Below, one piece after another: positions 11,917 to 22,561 of a DNA stretch of 64,000 bases. Each line of letters begins with the position of its first letter. Position 1 is the first letter of the stretch. The DNA is from Citrus sinensis (lineage: Eukaryota > Streptophyta > Magnoliopsida > Sapindales > Rutaceae): assembly GCF_022201045.2 (NCBI RefSeq), contig NC_068556.1, forward strand, positions 6,488,001-6,552,000. Reading direction: 5' to 3'. The notes under the pieces are model-generated. The model had not been told where the DNA came from, searched no databases, and saw only the letters and a program-made list of their open reading frames with translations. The position numbers were made by a program, and so were the translations under genes.

Positions 11917-12584
11917 TAGAGGTGAGCAAAATATCTAAAGAATCAATCGGAAACCCGAAGCAAATCGAAAAAGCAAACGGTTAATATAAAAAAAATTAAG
12001 AAGTAAAAAAAATACAAAGGATTTAAAGGGAAAGAAAATGAACCAAAACAATTTGTATTAGTTATGGAAGTTATTTTAATAGATTTAATGGGACTAAATT
12101 AAATAATAATAAAATCAATTGAATAGGTTATTGTAGACACGTCATTTTTTAATCAAAGAGTAGGTTTTGGTAATTGTTATAGTTAATGTTTAAATTTTAT
12201 AGTTTATAGGTTTATGCGGTTATTTTCACATACCTAACAGGGCTATTTTAATAAATTTAACAGAGGCTAATTTTAAACTCAAGTAATTTTCTCTTTAATT
12301 CTAATTAAAGGGGCTATTTTAAAAATTACATGTTTAATTTTAAAATAGCCCTTTAATTTTCTCTTTAATTCGTTTTTTCCCCTTTAAATTTAACAGAGGC
12401 TAATTTTCGAACCGAAAACCCAAATCAAATCGAACTGATAAAGTAATCAGTCAATATAAAAAAAAATTAACTAGTGGAAAAATAAAAAAAAATACAAAGG
12501 ATTTAAAGGGGAAAAAACGAACCGAAACAATATGTAATTTTTGATATGTTAATCTAGGTTAGCTCATTTTTGCCCACACTCATA
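11917..12584. mobile_element. hAT-like non-autonomous element with a nested repeat
   Basis: The left end is tagaggtgagcaaaa and the right end ttttgcccacactcata, imperfect inverted repeats. The flanks are cgtacatt (11909-11916) and ggtacatt (12585-12592), a 7-of-8 match to an 8-bp hAT-type duplication. Inside, 11943-12053 and about 12413-12535 are related direct copies, separated by copy 2 of the dispersed AT-rich repeat. No coding sequence is present. Confidence 0.55.
12053..12298. repeat. Dispersed AT-rich repeat, copy 2
   Basis: This matches 6398-6655 in the same orientation, about 85-90% by eye. It lies inside the hAT-like element at 11917-12584. Just beyond it (about 12307-12351) is an imperfect palindrome in which ggggctattttaaa is mirrored by ttttaaaatagccc. 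Confidence 0.7.
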
Positions 12585-12977
12585 GGTACATTTCAGTTAG
12601 CACTATACACTATTTTATATTTACAAATTTTTTGTTCAATGTTGTACCTATATTACAATACCCCCTTTACTATTTTGAAATTAAATCATTGACATGTTTA
12701 ATTTAAAACCTTGCACTCCTTTTTAATTACAATTTGTTAATATATCAGGGTATTTTTTTACAATCACTATCAAATTTCATTTAGCACTTTACGCCCTTTT
12801 TATTTCAATTTTTTTAATAAATATTATGATACTTTTTTCTTATATTCATAAATTATGTAATCCCAATAGTTCTATTACAAATAGTATTATAATTTTTCAT
12901 ACTTTTTTTTATCATGTTATTTAATTCAAGTATTTCTATATTATGGGTGCGTTTATAATTGTTTTTTTTATTTGCAC

Positions 12978-13810
12978 TAAAGGTGTTCAGAATCCAATCC
13001 GATCTATTCAATCCATCTGATCCATAAAAATTCGATTTGTAAAAATATGATCCGTGGATTAGATCAAATTGAAAATTTGAAAATCTACAGTTGGTTGATT
13101 GAATATGAATTTACTTCTGTAAATCCGTAAAAATCCACGAATCCGTTTAAAAAATTTATTTAATAAAAAAATTAAACTTGTGAATTTGGTATTAGTACTT
13201 ACTAATAAATAAATAAGTTAGAATATGGTTACATTAACACCATATTATATCTTATGAATATGGTAATTATTACTTGTGAAGATGGTATTAGTACTTAGTA
13301 ATAAATAAATAAGTTAGAATATGGTTACATTAACACTATATTATATCTTATCTGATAATATTATAAAATAAAAATAATTAAATAAACAAATATAGCTTAC
13401 TAAGCAGTTAATTTTTATGTACTGATGTAAACAAATGAGATTTTTTTCTTTTTGGTGTGTTATATTTTGAATGTGTTTTCTAGCTTTACTTAAGCAATTA
13501 ATTTATTTAAATCTTATTTAATCTTGAATGTGATTGGTAGGAAAATTATTTTTATATTAATTTTTTTATTTAGTTAGTTCATGGATAGGACGGAATAAAA
13601 AAATTTTAGCTTGCAAACTAATCAGCAAAATGGTGGATTGGATATGGATTGGGTTAAATCCGCATTCGATCCGCAAATGTACAGATTGGATTTGAATTGA
13701 ATTTCATCCATTTTTGGATTAGATTGGATTAAAAATTTATAATCTACAAAATCGTGGATCGAATATGAATTGATGTCCAATCCGCAAAATTCGATCCGCA
13801 AACACCCCTA
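12978..13810. mobile_element. hAT-like non-autonomous element rich in GATCCG-type motifs
   Basis: The left end taaaggtgttcag and the right end aacaccccta are inverted. Subterminal sequences on both sides are dense in aatccgatc-like words in opposite orientation. The flanks atttgcac (12970-12977) and atttgagc (13811-13818) agree at 6 of 8 positions. The centre contains a direct duplication of about 85 bp (13186-13352, sharing aataaataaataagttagaa). No coding sequence. The hAT assignment rests on TIR style and 8-bp flanks only. Confidence 0.5.
13186..13352. repeat. Tandem duplication inside the 12978-13810 element
   Basis: Two adjacent copies of about 85 bp share ggtattagtactta and aagttagaatatggtt. 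They differ by a few bases, so the duplication is not very recent. Confidence 0.8.
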
Positions 13811-14609
13811 ATTTGAGCCCTTAGATTTATAATTGTTTTTTGCTATATTTGACCTGTAAACTCGTGATTTTGTTAGTAACACATGGCATTCATTGTTATA
13901 TTTTTGGATTAGGCCACTAATATTTTCTAAGTTTTGTATGGTTTATCATGTAGTTCCTCATGTAACCATATACCTATTTTACCTTGGTCTGGATTTGGAG
14001 ATTATGCAATATTTATGGACACATGACACATTATAAGTGGCTATATATTTTAGCACTTATAATATATATTTACTAATTATTAATTAAATTTATTTATAAA
14101 AGAAATTTCAGTAATTAGTAGATATATTTGTTATTATTAGAAAATAGTAATTATTATAATTTAATTTGATCATCAATTACTATATCAATTTGGCAACCGT
14201 ATTATGCAAACAATGGGGCAAATCTTGCTGTTAGTGTTATTATTATTACTATTAACTACAATCTTATGTTAATATGAGTAGCTAGAAATTATAAATATGA
14301 AATTCGATAGTGGATTAAAAAAAATCCTATTATTTAAAAAAAGAGAGTTTAAGGTACTAAATTAAACATGTCAATTATTTAATCTCAAAATAGTAGAGAA
14401 GGGGTATTGTGATGTAGGTGCAATATATAATAAAAACTTGTAATTATTAAATAATGGAAGCTGCTAATTAAAATGTGTCTATAGATGCGGTAGAAATTAG
14501 TTCAATATTTATGAGGTAAAATTTAAATAAAAATTTACAGTGCGCTGCCAAAAAAAAGAAGTGGTATGATACTCTGTTTAATATCAAACAGAGTCGCAGC
14601 ATACCCACC

Positions 14610-15345
14610 TAGGGATGTCAAAATAACCCGGACCTGGCCCGGATCCGAACGAACCCGGATAATCCGGGCCGGGTTGAACCCGTACCGGAATGTAAAAAAA
14701 TCCGGATCCGAAATAAATTTTAATAACCCGGATATATCCGGGTCTGGATCCGGGTTTAGGTTAACCCGGACATCCGGAACCCAGACCCACATATCTAATT
14801 TTAATATTATTTTTTAATTAATTTTATTGATTAATCTAGATGTGTTGTTGCTTGAAAATGTATTAATTTTTTATTTTTACAATTTTAGAAATTGATATTG
14901 ATTCATTGATCCGAGTTCAAAACCCAGATTTTTCCGGGTTGAACCCGTACCGGAATGTAAAAAAATTCGGGTCTAAAATAAATTTTAATAACCCAGATAT
15001 ATCCAGGTCCGGGTCCGAGTTTAGTTTAACCTGGACATCCGGAACCCGGACCCGGATATTTAATTTTAATATTATTTTTTAATTAATTTTATTGATTAAT
15101 CTAGATGTGTTATTCTTTGCAAATGTATTAATTTTTTATTTTTAGAATTTTAGAAATTGATATTAATTCATTGATCCGGGTTCAAAATTCAGAATCTGAA
15201 AACCCGAATTTTTCTGGGTTGAACCCAAACCCAGACCCGGGTGAAAAAATTTAGGTTAAAATTTGGGTCCGAAAAAGAAAATGGTATCCATATCCGGATC
15301 CAAAAAGGCTAAACCCGAACCCAAACCCAAATTTTACCATCCCTA
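14610..15345. mobile_element. hAT-like non-autonomous element with three internal repeats
   Basis: A 736-bp element begins tagggatg and ends catcccta, exact inverses. It is flanked by a perfect 8-bp duplication, tacccacc (14602-14609 and 15346-15353). The interior is built of a unit of about 265 bp starting gggttgaacccg at 14671 and again at 14936, with a third diverged start at 15216. The subterminal sequence is saturated with ccggatccgg/acccgga words on both strands. Apparent ORFs at 14535-14817 are by-products of this repetition, not genes. Confidence 0.85.
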
Positions 15346-15353
15346 TACCCACC

Positions 15354-16830
15354 CCACGTGCACCAGCAGATACAAAAATATACAGTCCTCAGTTCGCACC
15401 CCAAAAGTCAGAAGTGCAAAAACTAAAAATGCCTCTTGACCCCGTGAATAGATTTGATAACCATGCATTGCCCAACAAATCACAATTAGGCTAACCGCTA
15501 AAGGCAATGAAACCTCATACGCATCACATGTGCTATTCAGTTCTCAGTCTAATCCAACCACCTGCATTATCTTATTGTTATTTTTTGTTGTGTAATCAAA
15601 CCAAAAGTAAAGCTATTAAAATAAATACGTGGGTCATTAAGAACCATGATTTAAATAATAAATTAATAGTAAAATAATTAAACACTATTCTCCAATAAAC
15701 GACAAAAAAAAAACTAATACATGGTCCGGATTTTCCGATCATGAGAGACAACGACTTTCCTCGGATTGGCCGGGAACAGGTGTCACTCTCTCTCTCTCTC
15801 TCTCTTTTTTAAATCTTTTGCAATGCCTCAAGATCGATGTCCACTCAAATTAAAGCATATTCTCTAACACCCAAAACCCAATTATTAAAAAAAAAAAACA
15901 ATAATAAAATATGGAAATGTAGAAGTGAGGGTCTTGCTACCGTGCACCAACCGCATCATATGTTCGATATTAATTTTTCTATCATAAATGTTTTATTTAT
16001 AGTACTAATATTACCATTATATGTAATGACTTTCCTGACATAAATTACATGAAAAAAAATACATATATAATATAAAATATAAAATATAAAATAAATTATT
16101 ATCAGTAAGGAATACGATGTCGTACCTGTTGCACCACACTTCATGCACCCAACTCGACGATTTAGGCCTATGACAAATCACAGTGTGCCCTTGGACTGTT
16201 TCCTTTTCAGACTCTCCTGGCCAGCAGGCCGAGCATCACGATTACACGTGGGGGGCCATGAATCCAAGAATGGGTTCAACGTCCACCATGATTGTGTGTG
16301 CCAGAGCAGCACTGCATTACCGCTCATGAGGTAGGAGTATCTTGTGAAAAACTTTTTAACAGCAGGACAAAAAGGCAATTCATCGGGATGCGGACACGTA
16401 CCCTTTCCACTCGCACCATCCCCACGTGGACGCTCCGGCCGAGAGAGCTGGTCCCCACGCTAAAGCGAAAAGAAAAGGTACTTAGAGAGGGCTACAGGTC
16501 AGGTTTTGAGCGAAGAGATGCTTTTGTCCCAACACTTGAGTCTGGGACCCACCTGACCTTTCTATTATTGACAAGTACTGGGACCTGCTTTAATTTGGAG
16601 TTGCCCACTCAGCATGCGACACGCGTCTCGGTTATAACCCAATTTGGAAGGGGCCCACATTATCGAGCCCTCACGTTAATCTTTCGTCACCTTCAAGCTC
16701 GAACCAATAAGAAGAGGAAGAGTATGTGACAAGTCTTTTTTGACCTTCGCCCTATCATTGGTCATCCTGTTTGACTCCAGTAGCCACTAATTACATAATT
16801 GCGTGCCACAATTCTAACCAACTAATAACC

Positions 16831-16862
<32 letters not shown>

Positions 16863-18210
16863 GTTATTATTATTATTTTAACAATTGAATTTTCCATTAG
16901 GTTAATAAAAAAAACAAATAAATTAAAATCCAAACAATTTTCACACTATTGGGCAAGTGGGATCTACTCTTTTTAAGTCTTGTAGTACCCCAGCATTTTC
17001 TTTTTTATAATGTAATGGAATTTATATACAGAAACTCACTAATCCAACAAATAATTGGTGGAATCCAAACAATTTCACAGTTGATGAATATGGTATTTTT
17101 CACAGTTGCTACTATATCACAGATATTTTTTCGTATGATTTTTTTTTATTCCTGGGCATGTGAGTACTTGATAAAAGGACCCCAGGAAAAAAAAAGAACA
17201 ATGAAATAAAGAGAGTACTTGATGAAATATATTCACAGCTGCTAAATTACATTATATTTAGATCCAAAATTAGTCTTCTATAATTTCTGAATTGCTCGAT
17301 ATCTAATAATTGAGTCATATAAATAAAAATAAATTTTAAATTGATGTAAGTCACAAATATGTAAAAATAGATAATTGAAACTAAGGTTTAACAAGAGCGG
17401 CTTCCGGTTGTAAAATTAAATTTCAATAAATGCATGAGTTAATAATAATAAAAAATTATATATAATATAACTTAGCTAGAAATTATTTTAAAAAAATAAA
17501 TAGGAATGATAAAAGTTAAGGTGTCTTTATTCATCACAATAAAATGGAGTGAGATAAAATATTACCAAAATAGGAATGCAAGTGTCACGTGTCAGGCGCA
17601 AGACAGGTATACTACATTTATTGTATTATGTCATTTATATAATAAATAAATAATATTATGATATGTGTATATTTATTTTATAAATTATCACATAAATAAT
17701 AATTGTATTAAATTTAATTACATATGTAATATATGTATTAATTAATTATAATACAACATATATATTCTAAAATTTCTTCTGCGTGAGAGTTGGACGGAAA
17801 GGACAAAGGAAATATGAGACACCGAAGGTAGAGGCAAGTGTACAGAGAGATTATGGGCCTACGTTATTTATTAAGAGAAGCCTATGTAAAGCTCTAATCT
17901 TGAGCTGTCTTTACGGGCATCCAAAGGATCGTTGTCACGTGGGATTGCAATCGATTCTCTGCTCTTGACTTTCTTTTCCATATCTTGTCACAACCAATGG
18001 CCGCACGCCTTGCCACTGTTTAATCATAATTAATTTTTATTCGCCAACCGCTGTTTAGCATAATATATATAACCTCAGTTACAAACTTGCAATGAATTGT
18101 GCGTAGCATTATATGGTTGACTCGAAGATAAGCCACACATTAATAGTTTTTTGAACAAGACAAAATTAAGACAAAAAAATTTTTTAAAAAAAAAGGTGAG
18201 AACGATAAAG
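15354..18210. other. Gene-free stretch with clustered G-boxes and microsatellites
   Basis: No gene is supportable. The part at 16180-16730 is more GC-rich than its surroundings and opens several frames (for example 16292-16729), but none has recognisable domains. It contains a CT microsatellite (15785-15805), a TTA microsatellite (16833-16877) and CACGTG boxes at 15355, 16245, 16423, 17586 and 17936. It looks more like regulatory DNA or a gene relic than coding sequence. Confidence 0.5.
16833..16877. repeat. TTA microsatellite
   Basis: About 15 trinucleotide units of TTA/TAT with one interruption. Confidence 0.9.
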
Positions 18211-18213
18211 TAA

Positions 18214-18588
18214 GAGCATCCCTAAAAAAAATTTTAAATAAAATTTTATTATTTATTTAAAGAATCACGTCAATATTTAAAATTTTAAAAAATATTTTAA
18301 TTAAAATTTTTTAATTAAAAAATAATTATCTCTCTTCAAATTTAAAGAGCTGATTTCTCTCTCTTCAATTCATATTTCATTACTTTTCATTGAAGAAAGA
18401 GAGAGAAATATTTTAATTGCTATTGACTTTTCTTTTAAAAAATTAATTAATTAATTAAAATAATATTAATTTATTTATATTTAAAGAGTGTTTTAGAAAA
18501 TATCATATTTTTTTACCCTTTTATTTACCACATAAGTAAGTAAATAAATATTTAAAAAGTAAAATTTATAGACTTTTTGAATATACTC
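18214..18588. mobile_element. Tourist-like MITE with internal hairpin
   Basis: The left end gagcatccctaaaaaa and the right end (read inverted) gagtatattcaaaaag are flanked by TAA on both sides (18211-18213 and 18589-18591). A central inverted pair, tttctctctcttcaat near 18352 and attgaagaaagagagagaaa near 18391, would fold into a hairpin. The length of 375 bp, AT-richness and TAA target fit Tourist-type MITEs. The TIRs are imperfect. Confidence 0.6.
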
Positions 18589-19246
18589 TAATATCTCAGA
18601 ATACACAAAAAAAAAAAAAATCAAATTCTTTGTCCCCGTTTTGGGCTTTTGGCCGACCTTTTTCAACTAATAATTGAAATTCAAAATAAAATTAACATGG
18701 GTTAGGCTTGTAACTTCCGTTAATAGAAAGTAAATGTTGTATTAATTGTTACCAAAAAGAAAAAATCTTCTCAATTAATTTTATTTAATTATTTATAATC
18801 AAATAAAATATTAGACTCGATTATAACTATTATACCAAATTTGGTAGAGTGGTTTAAGATTTCTAGCCGGAAAACTTGGAAAAGTTTCCATACATATACA
18901 AAAGAAAATCAAGCACATGCTTTTACCAAACATCCAACAAATTCCAAAACGGGTTTAACCTCTTGTTCTAGACATACACATTTGGCTCATAAATCTTACT
19001 TTTATGTACAAAAATTGAATTTCATATCCTCCAAAGTCGCAGCATAAATTTCATGTATTATGTATGAAATATACAACAAATAAAACTTATACATAAAAAC
19101 ATATTTATTCACTCTCTCTCTTTCTGTTCGGCCAAAAAAAATAATAGTAATAATAAAACATAAAAAAATATTAATTACCAAAAAGCGAAAAGAAAAAAAA
19201 AATTAATACAAAGATAGAATCCAAGATAAATCTTGTGATAAGCAAA

Positions 19247-20396
19247 CTAAAAACCGCCTCCTAGCAATGAAAATGGATAAGGTGGCGTTGGCGGACGAGA
19301 CTCTACCCCCGTTACCATTTCTCCAAAATAACCCATTTGCCCATTAGTACTAGTACCACTACTAGTACTATTCCTCGCCGTCGCCGGAATCGCCGATACC
19401 GGACTAGGAATGGCGGCGCAGCCATAACTATTCATCACTTGCCTGCTTTGCCCTAATAACCAGCCAGAACTTGAAACACTGTAATTATTGTTATTATTAT
19501 TACTATCTGGTGACGGAGATGACTGACAAAAGTTGTTACTGTTGTTATTATTACTATTATCGAACCCAGAATCTGGGGAAGAAGATGAGATCACCCCTAT
19601 GTTGCCCACTTCTTCTTCTTCAGATTTTATCGAGCTCGAAGCTGCCATGCCCGAAGAAGAAGAATTAGAAGGCTGCTGCTGCTGCTGTGATGACGACGAG
19701 ATCATCAAGCGTCTCTTTTTGTCCCCAAGATAATAATTATTCCTGTTGGTGGTGCTTTCTTTTTCCATGATGATGCGAGGAAGCAAGTCGGGATCTTCAA
19801 CGACTTTGTAAAGAAACGCCATCATTTGTTCAGGGCGCCTCTCTGTTGCTTCCAGTCTCTTGTTCATGCCCTGAAGCTCTTCATCTAAAGACTTCTGCTC
19901 TTGCCTCAACCTCGCTATCTCCATCACTATTTCTTCATCATCTAAATCTTGGTCGCCGGCACCGCCTCTCATCATCATGTGATGAGCGCTTCTGTTACTG
20001 CTGTGCTTTCTCCTTACGATGTTCTTCAGCAAGTGCTTCTGCCCTCGCAGAAACCACTCGTTCGCAAATTCCCATTTGTCCGGATCAACTTTTCTAAAAC
20101 CCTGACACATATAATAATCACAATAATTAATTAATTAACTAATTCAATTGAACCGTGAGGGTTTGTAAGTAATTTTTACTTACGTAGGTGTTGAGTTGAC
20201 GAACAAAGCTAGAGAAGTTGTTGTGCTTGAAGTAGGCGGGCAGGATCCTTTGGGAGAAATCTAAAGGGTCGACAACGATGAAGCTGTTATTGGCTTTACC
20301 CCAGGAGATTAGCGAATCGGTCGTTGGATCGTTGACCATCTGATAAGTCTTCATAACGAACGGAGCGATCACGTTGTTGGTGTTGTTGGGCTCCAT
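19247..20396 (-). CDS. HSFC1: Class C heat stress transcription factor (HSFC1 type)
   Basis: Two exons, 20184-20396 and 19247-20101, are joined at a phase-0 GT-AG intron of 82 bp and encode 355 residues. The intron splits the DNA-binding domain after QLNTY, immediately before [17 protein letters not shown], the conserved plant HSF intron position. The DNA-binding domain covers about residues 10-103. A coiled-coil HR-A/B follows ([20 protein letters not shown]...), ending near [16 protein letters not shown], then a basic GDKKRRLM likely acting in nuclear import. The C-terminal half is Ser/Asn-rich low complexity and ends [12 protein letters not shown] see no aromatic-acidic AHA activator motif, as expected for class C. 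The protein should trimerise and bind heat shock elements in the nucleus. Arabidopsis HSFC1 is of similar length. Confidence 0.95.
19486..19560 (-). repeat. Asn-coding trinucleotide runs in HSFC1
   Basis: ATT-type repeats on the plus strand encode polyasparagine stretches in the C-terminal region of HSFC1. Such runs often vary in length between alleles. Confidence 0.7.
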
Positions 20397-20830
20397 CCCA
20401 TACAGAGGAAAAAAGACTCAAAAGAGAAGGAGAGAGTGAGACGGTGGGGAGGAACAAAGGGTGCGTGCTGTGCTGTGCTGTGCTGCGTTCCGTTTGTTTA
20501 GTGTGGTTGAATTGGCGCATTCGCTTTTGTATCGTCAGAGTTTCGGAGGCACCACCGTAAATATATAAGTGGACTCACGTACAGTGACATGAGGTATCGT
20601 GGCACGAATCCTGACGGTTATATGATATTTGGATGGGGTCACGAGAAGGCGGGACCCACTTGGCTCCGCTTTTATCATCTTTAGCAACACGTCACGGCCC
20701 CCTTCCCCTCCAGTGTTTAGATATTTTACATGGGAAAAAGCAGCGCCGGTGCGTCTCCCACGCGCACACGGGGGCGCGAGTGAGCTGTGCACTTTTAATT
20801 GGTGGGGGCTGGTGCCCCCTTAATATTATT
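20397..20830 (-). promoter_or_regulatory. HSFC1 upstream region with TATA box
   Basis: On the minus strand a TATA-like cttatatattta lies at about 20559-20571, about 165 bp upstream of the start codon, leaving a 5' leader of roughly 130 bp. Beyond it 20620-20820 is unusually GC-rich for this window. I looked for canonical inverted GAA/TTC heat shock elements and did not see a clear one. The assignment is positional. Confidence 0.5.
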
Positions 20831-22270
20831 ATTTAGTTGCTAAACGACAGGTCGGCTACTGCTGGCGGTGGGGATTAATATTAAATTGCTATTTTTTAAC
20901 ATTTAACGAAGATATTTGTCACTTTTCCATGGTGTGTAATTTTGATTAGCCACCATCATCTTTGTCATCTTTGTCCAGTCTTGTTATTATTATTATTATT
21001 TATTATTTAACCGCTGTTTCAACCGACTATATTTTTTTCAATTTTAATTGAGTTCTTCTATCTTATTAGCTTTCAATGATTATTTTAAGCTATTGGACGT
21101 TTAAGATTAACCTTATACAATTCGGTAGAAAAATATTCTGCTTAAAATGAAAGAAAAATAATAATAAATTTAGAGGTAGAGGATGTCCGCAAGTTCTGTA
21201 TAAATTTATCATTGTCTAATGTTGATTAATTTCGTACAATATTTTGGACTTTCAAGCAATTTTGTATTTATTGCATAACTTAACATTGATTTTTTTATGT
21301 TTGGATCTAATAAAATATATTTCAATGCAATATATATACAATTAAATTTTAGAGAGAGTATAAGCAAACATGTGAACAAAATTAGTAAATAACGACACGT
21401 AGTACAAGAAAACCCTTATATAATGATACTCTATAAAGAAATAATTTCTATATGATCATAAAAAAATTTAATCCCTATTTAGGTCAGCAATATATAAGAA
21501 TAAACTCTATATTTCAATAAGTTATAATTTTTTGAATCCCGTCTTAAAAAACTTATCTCCACATGGTAATAATTATTTGTATATTTCAAAAAAATATATG
21601 TAAAATATATGTTATGTTATATTAAAGTTGTAAGATAGAATAAAATATTTTTTTAAAGTTATTCAGGACTAAAATATTTTTTTAAAGTTATTCAGGACAA
21701 TAATTTATATAATCGTCAATATTTTTAAAATTTATATTGAGAGAAAAATATTTAATAAAATGCAAATATTTATACAAGATGACTTTGTATAACTTTCCAT
21801 AAATACATATAATTTTTTGAAATTGTTTATTTTTTTTTCAATATTTATATGTGAGATTTGACATGTTCCTTCAGTTTATTATTAATGTAATGCATATTTT
21901 GCTTTTATATCACTTACATCAAGGATAACTAAGTTAAAACATTAATTTTTATAACAATATTTCTATTAATTATAACCTCCTTATAGTAATAACAGTATGA
22001 CTATAGAGAAGTTTTTTTTTTGTTTTCCTTTTGAGCCATTCAATTTGATTTGTTAATTTAATGATATTCAAGATCTGTCAAAAATCTATATCAACCATGA
22101 TAATTTTATCCACTTCGAATTTCACGTTTATAAGTACAGATTAAGACTAATTTCTTTTTATATGTTAATCTTAATTTTTGATTTTTTTAAAATTGTTTTT
22201 CAACAACCAAATAAAGAAAGTATGTTCAGGAAAAAGACAAATAAAGAAAGCAAGAGGAATATATATAATT
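20831..22270. other. AT-rich spacer, possible degenerate MITE
   Basis: No gene. A segment from about 21408 (cccttatataatgatactct) to 22015 (...gactatagagaag) has loosely inverted ends resembling a widespread plant MITE type, but I cannot fix its boundaries. A 28-bp unit containing ttaaagttattcaggac is tandemly duplicated at about 21643-21700. Confidence 0.35.
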
Positions 22271-22287
22271 AATACATACATACATAT

Positions 22288-22544
22288 AACAAAGTGTTGG
22301 CTCCACTGTCAATGGAGTCCCCTTAAGTGGTTTGATTGGGTTTGCTCCCCAGTTCGAGTCGCATCCCCTTAAGTGGTTTGATTGGGTTTGCTCCCCAGTT
22401 CGAGTCGCAGGGAAGTCGTCTTTGTTGGGAGAACCTGTGCCTCTCGGTTCGAGCGGGGACTTCTAGTCTGGGCTGTGGTACGAGCTTAAAGGTGCTTCCC
22501 ACAGTTGGGGTCCTCCCCAGGATACCTCGTGGTCAAAACCAAAA
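22288..22544 (+). mobile_element. tRNA-derived SINE-like insertion with duplicated promoter segment
   Basis: A 257-bp GC-rich island sits in AT-rich DNA, flanked by a 17-bp direct repeat, aatacatacatacatat (22271-22287 and 22545-22561). It ends in an A-rich tail (caaaaccaaaa). The head carries a segment resembling Pol III boxes: taagtggtttgatt (A-box-like) and agttcgagtcg (B-box-like). That 45-bp segment is present twice in tandem (about 22319-22409). The flank is CATA-repeat DNA, which weakens the TSD argument slightly. There is no cloverleaf, so this is not a functional tRNA. Confidence 0.7.
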
Positions 22545-22561
22545 AATACATACATACATAT

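Noticed and set aside
14535-14817. Overlapping ORFs on both strands with repeated Pro-Asp or Arg-Thr words
   Set aside because: They arise from reiterated ccggatccgg words within the hAT-like element.
16292-16729. 145-codon open frame in a GC-rich block
   Set aside because: No domain, no splice context, and overlapping frames on both strands; GC-rich composition alone explains the length.
19471-20134. Several plus-strand ORFs opposite HSFC1
   Set aside because: Shadows of the HSFC1 coding strand, with Cys/Tyr or Ser runs mirroring its low-complexity codons.
22288-22544. Possible functional tRNA gene(s)
   Set aside because: B-box-like sequence is present but no acceptor or anticodon stem can be formed; the flanking repeat and A-tail indicate a SINE.
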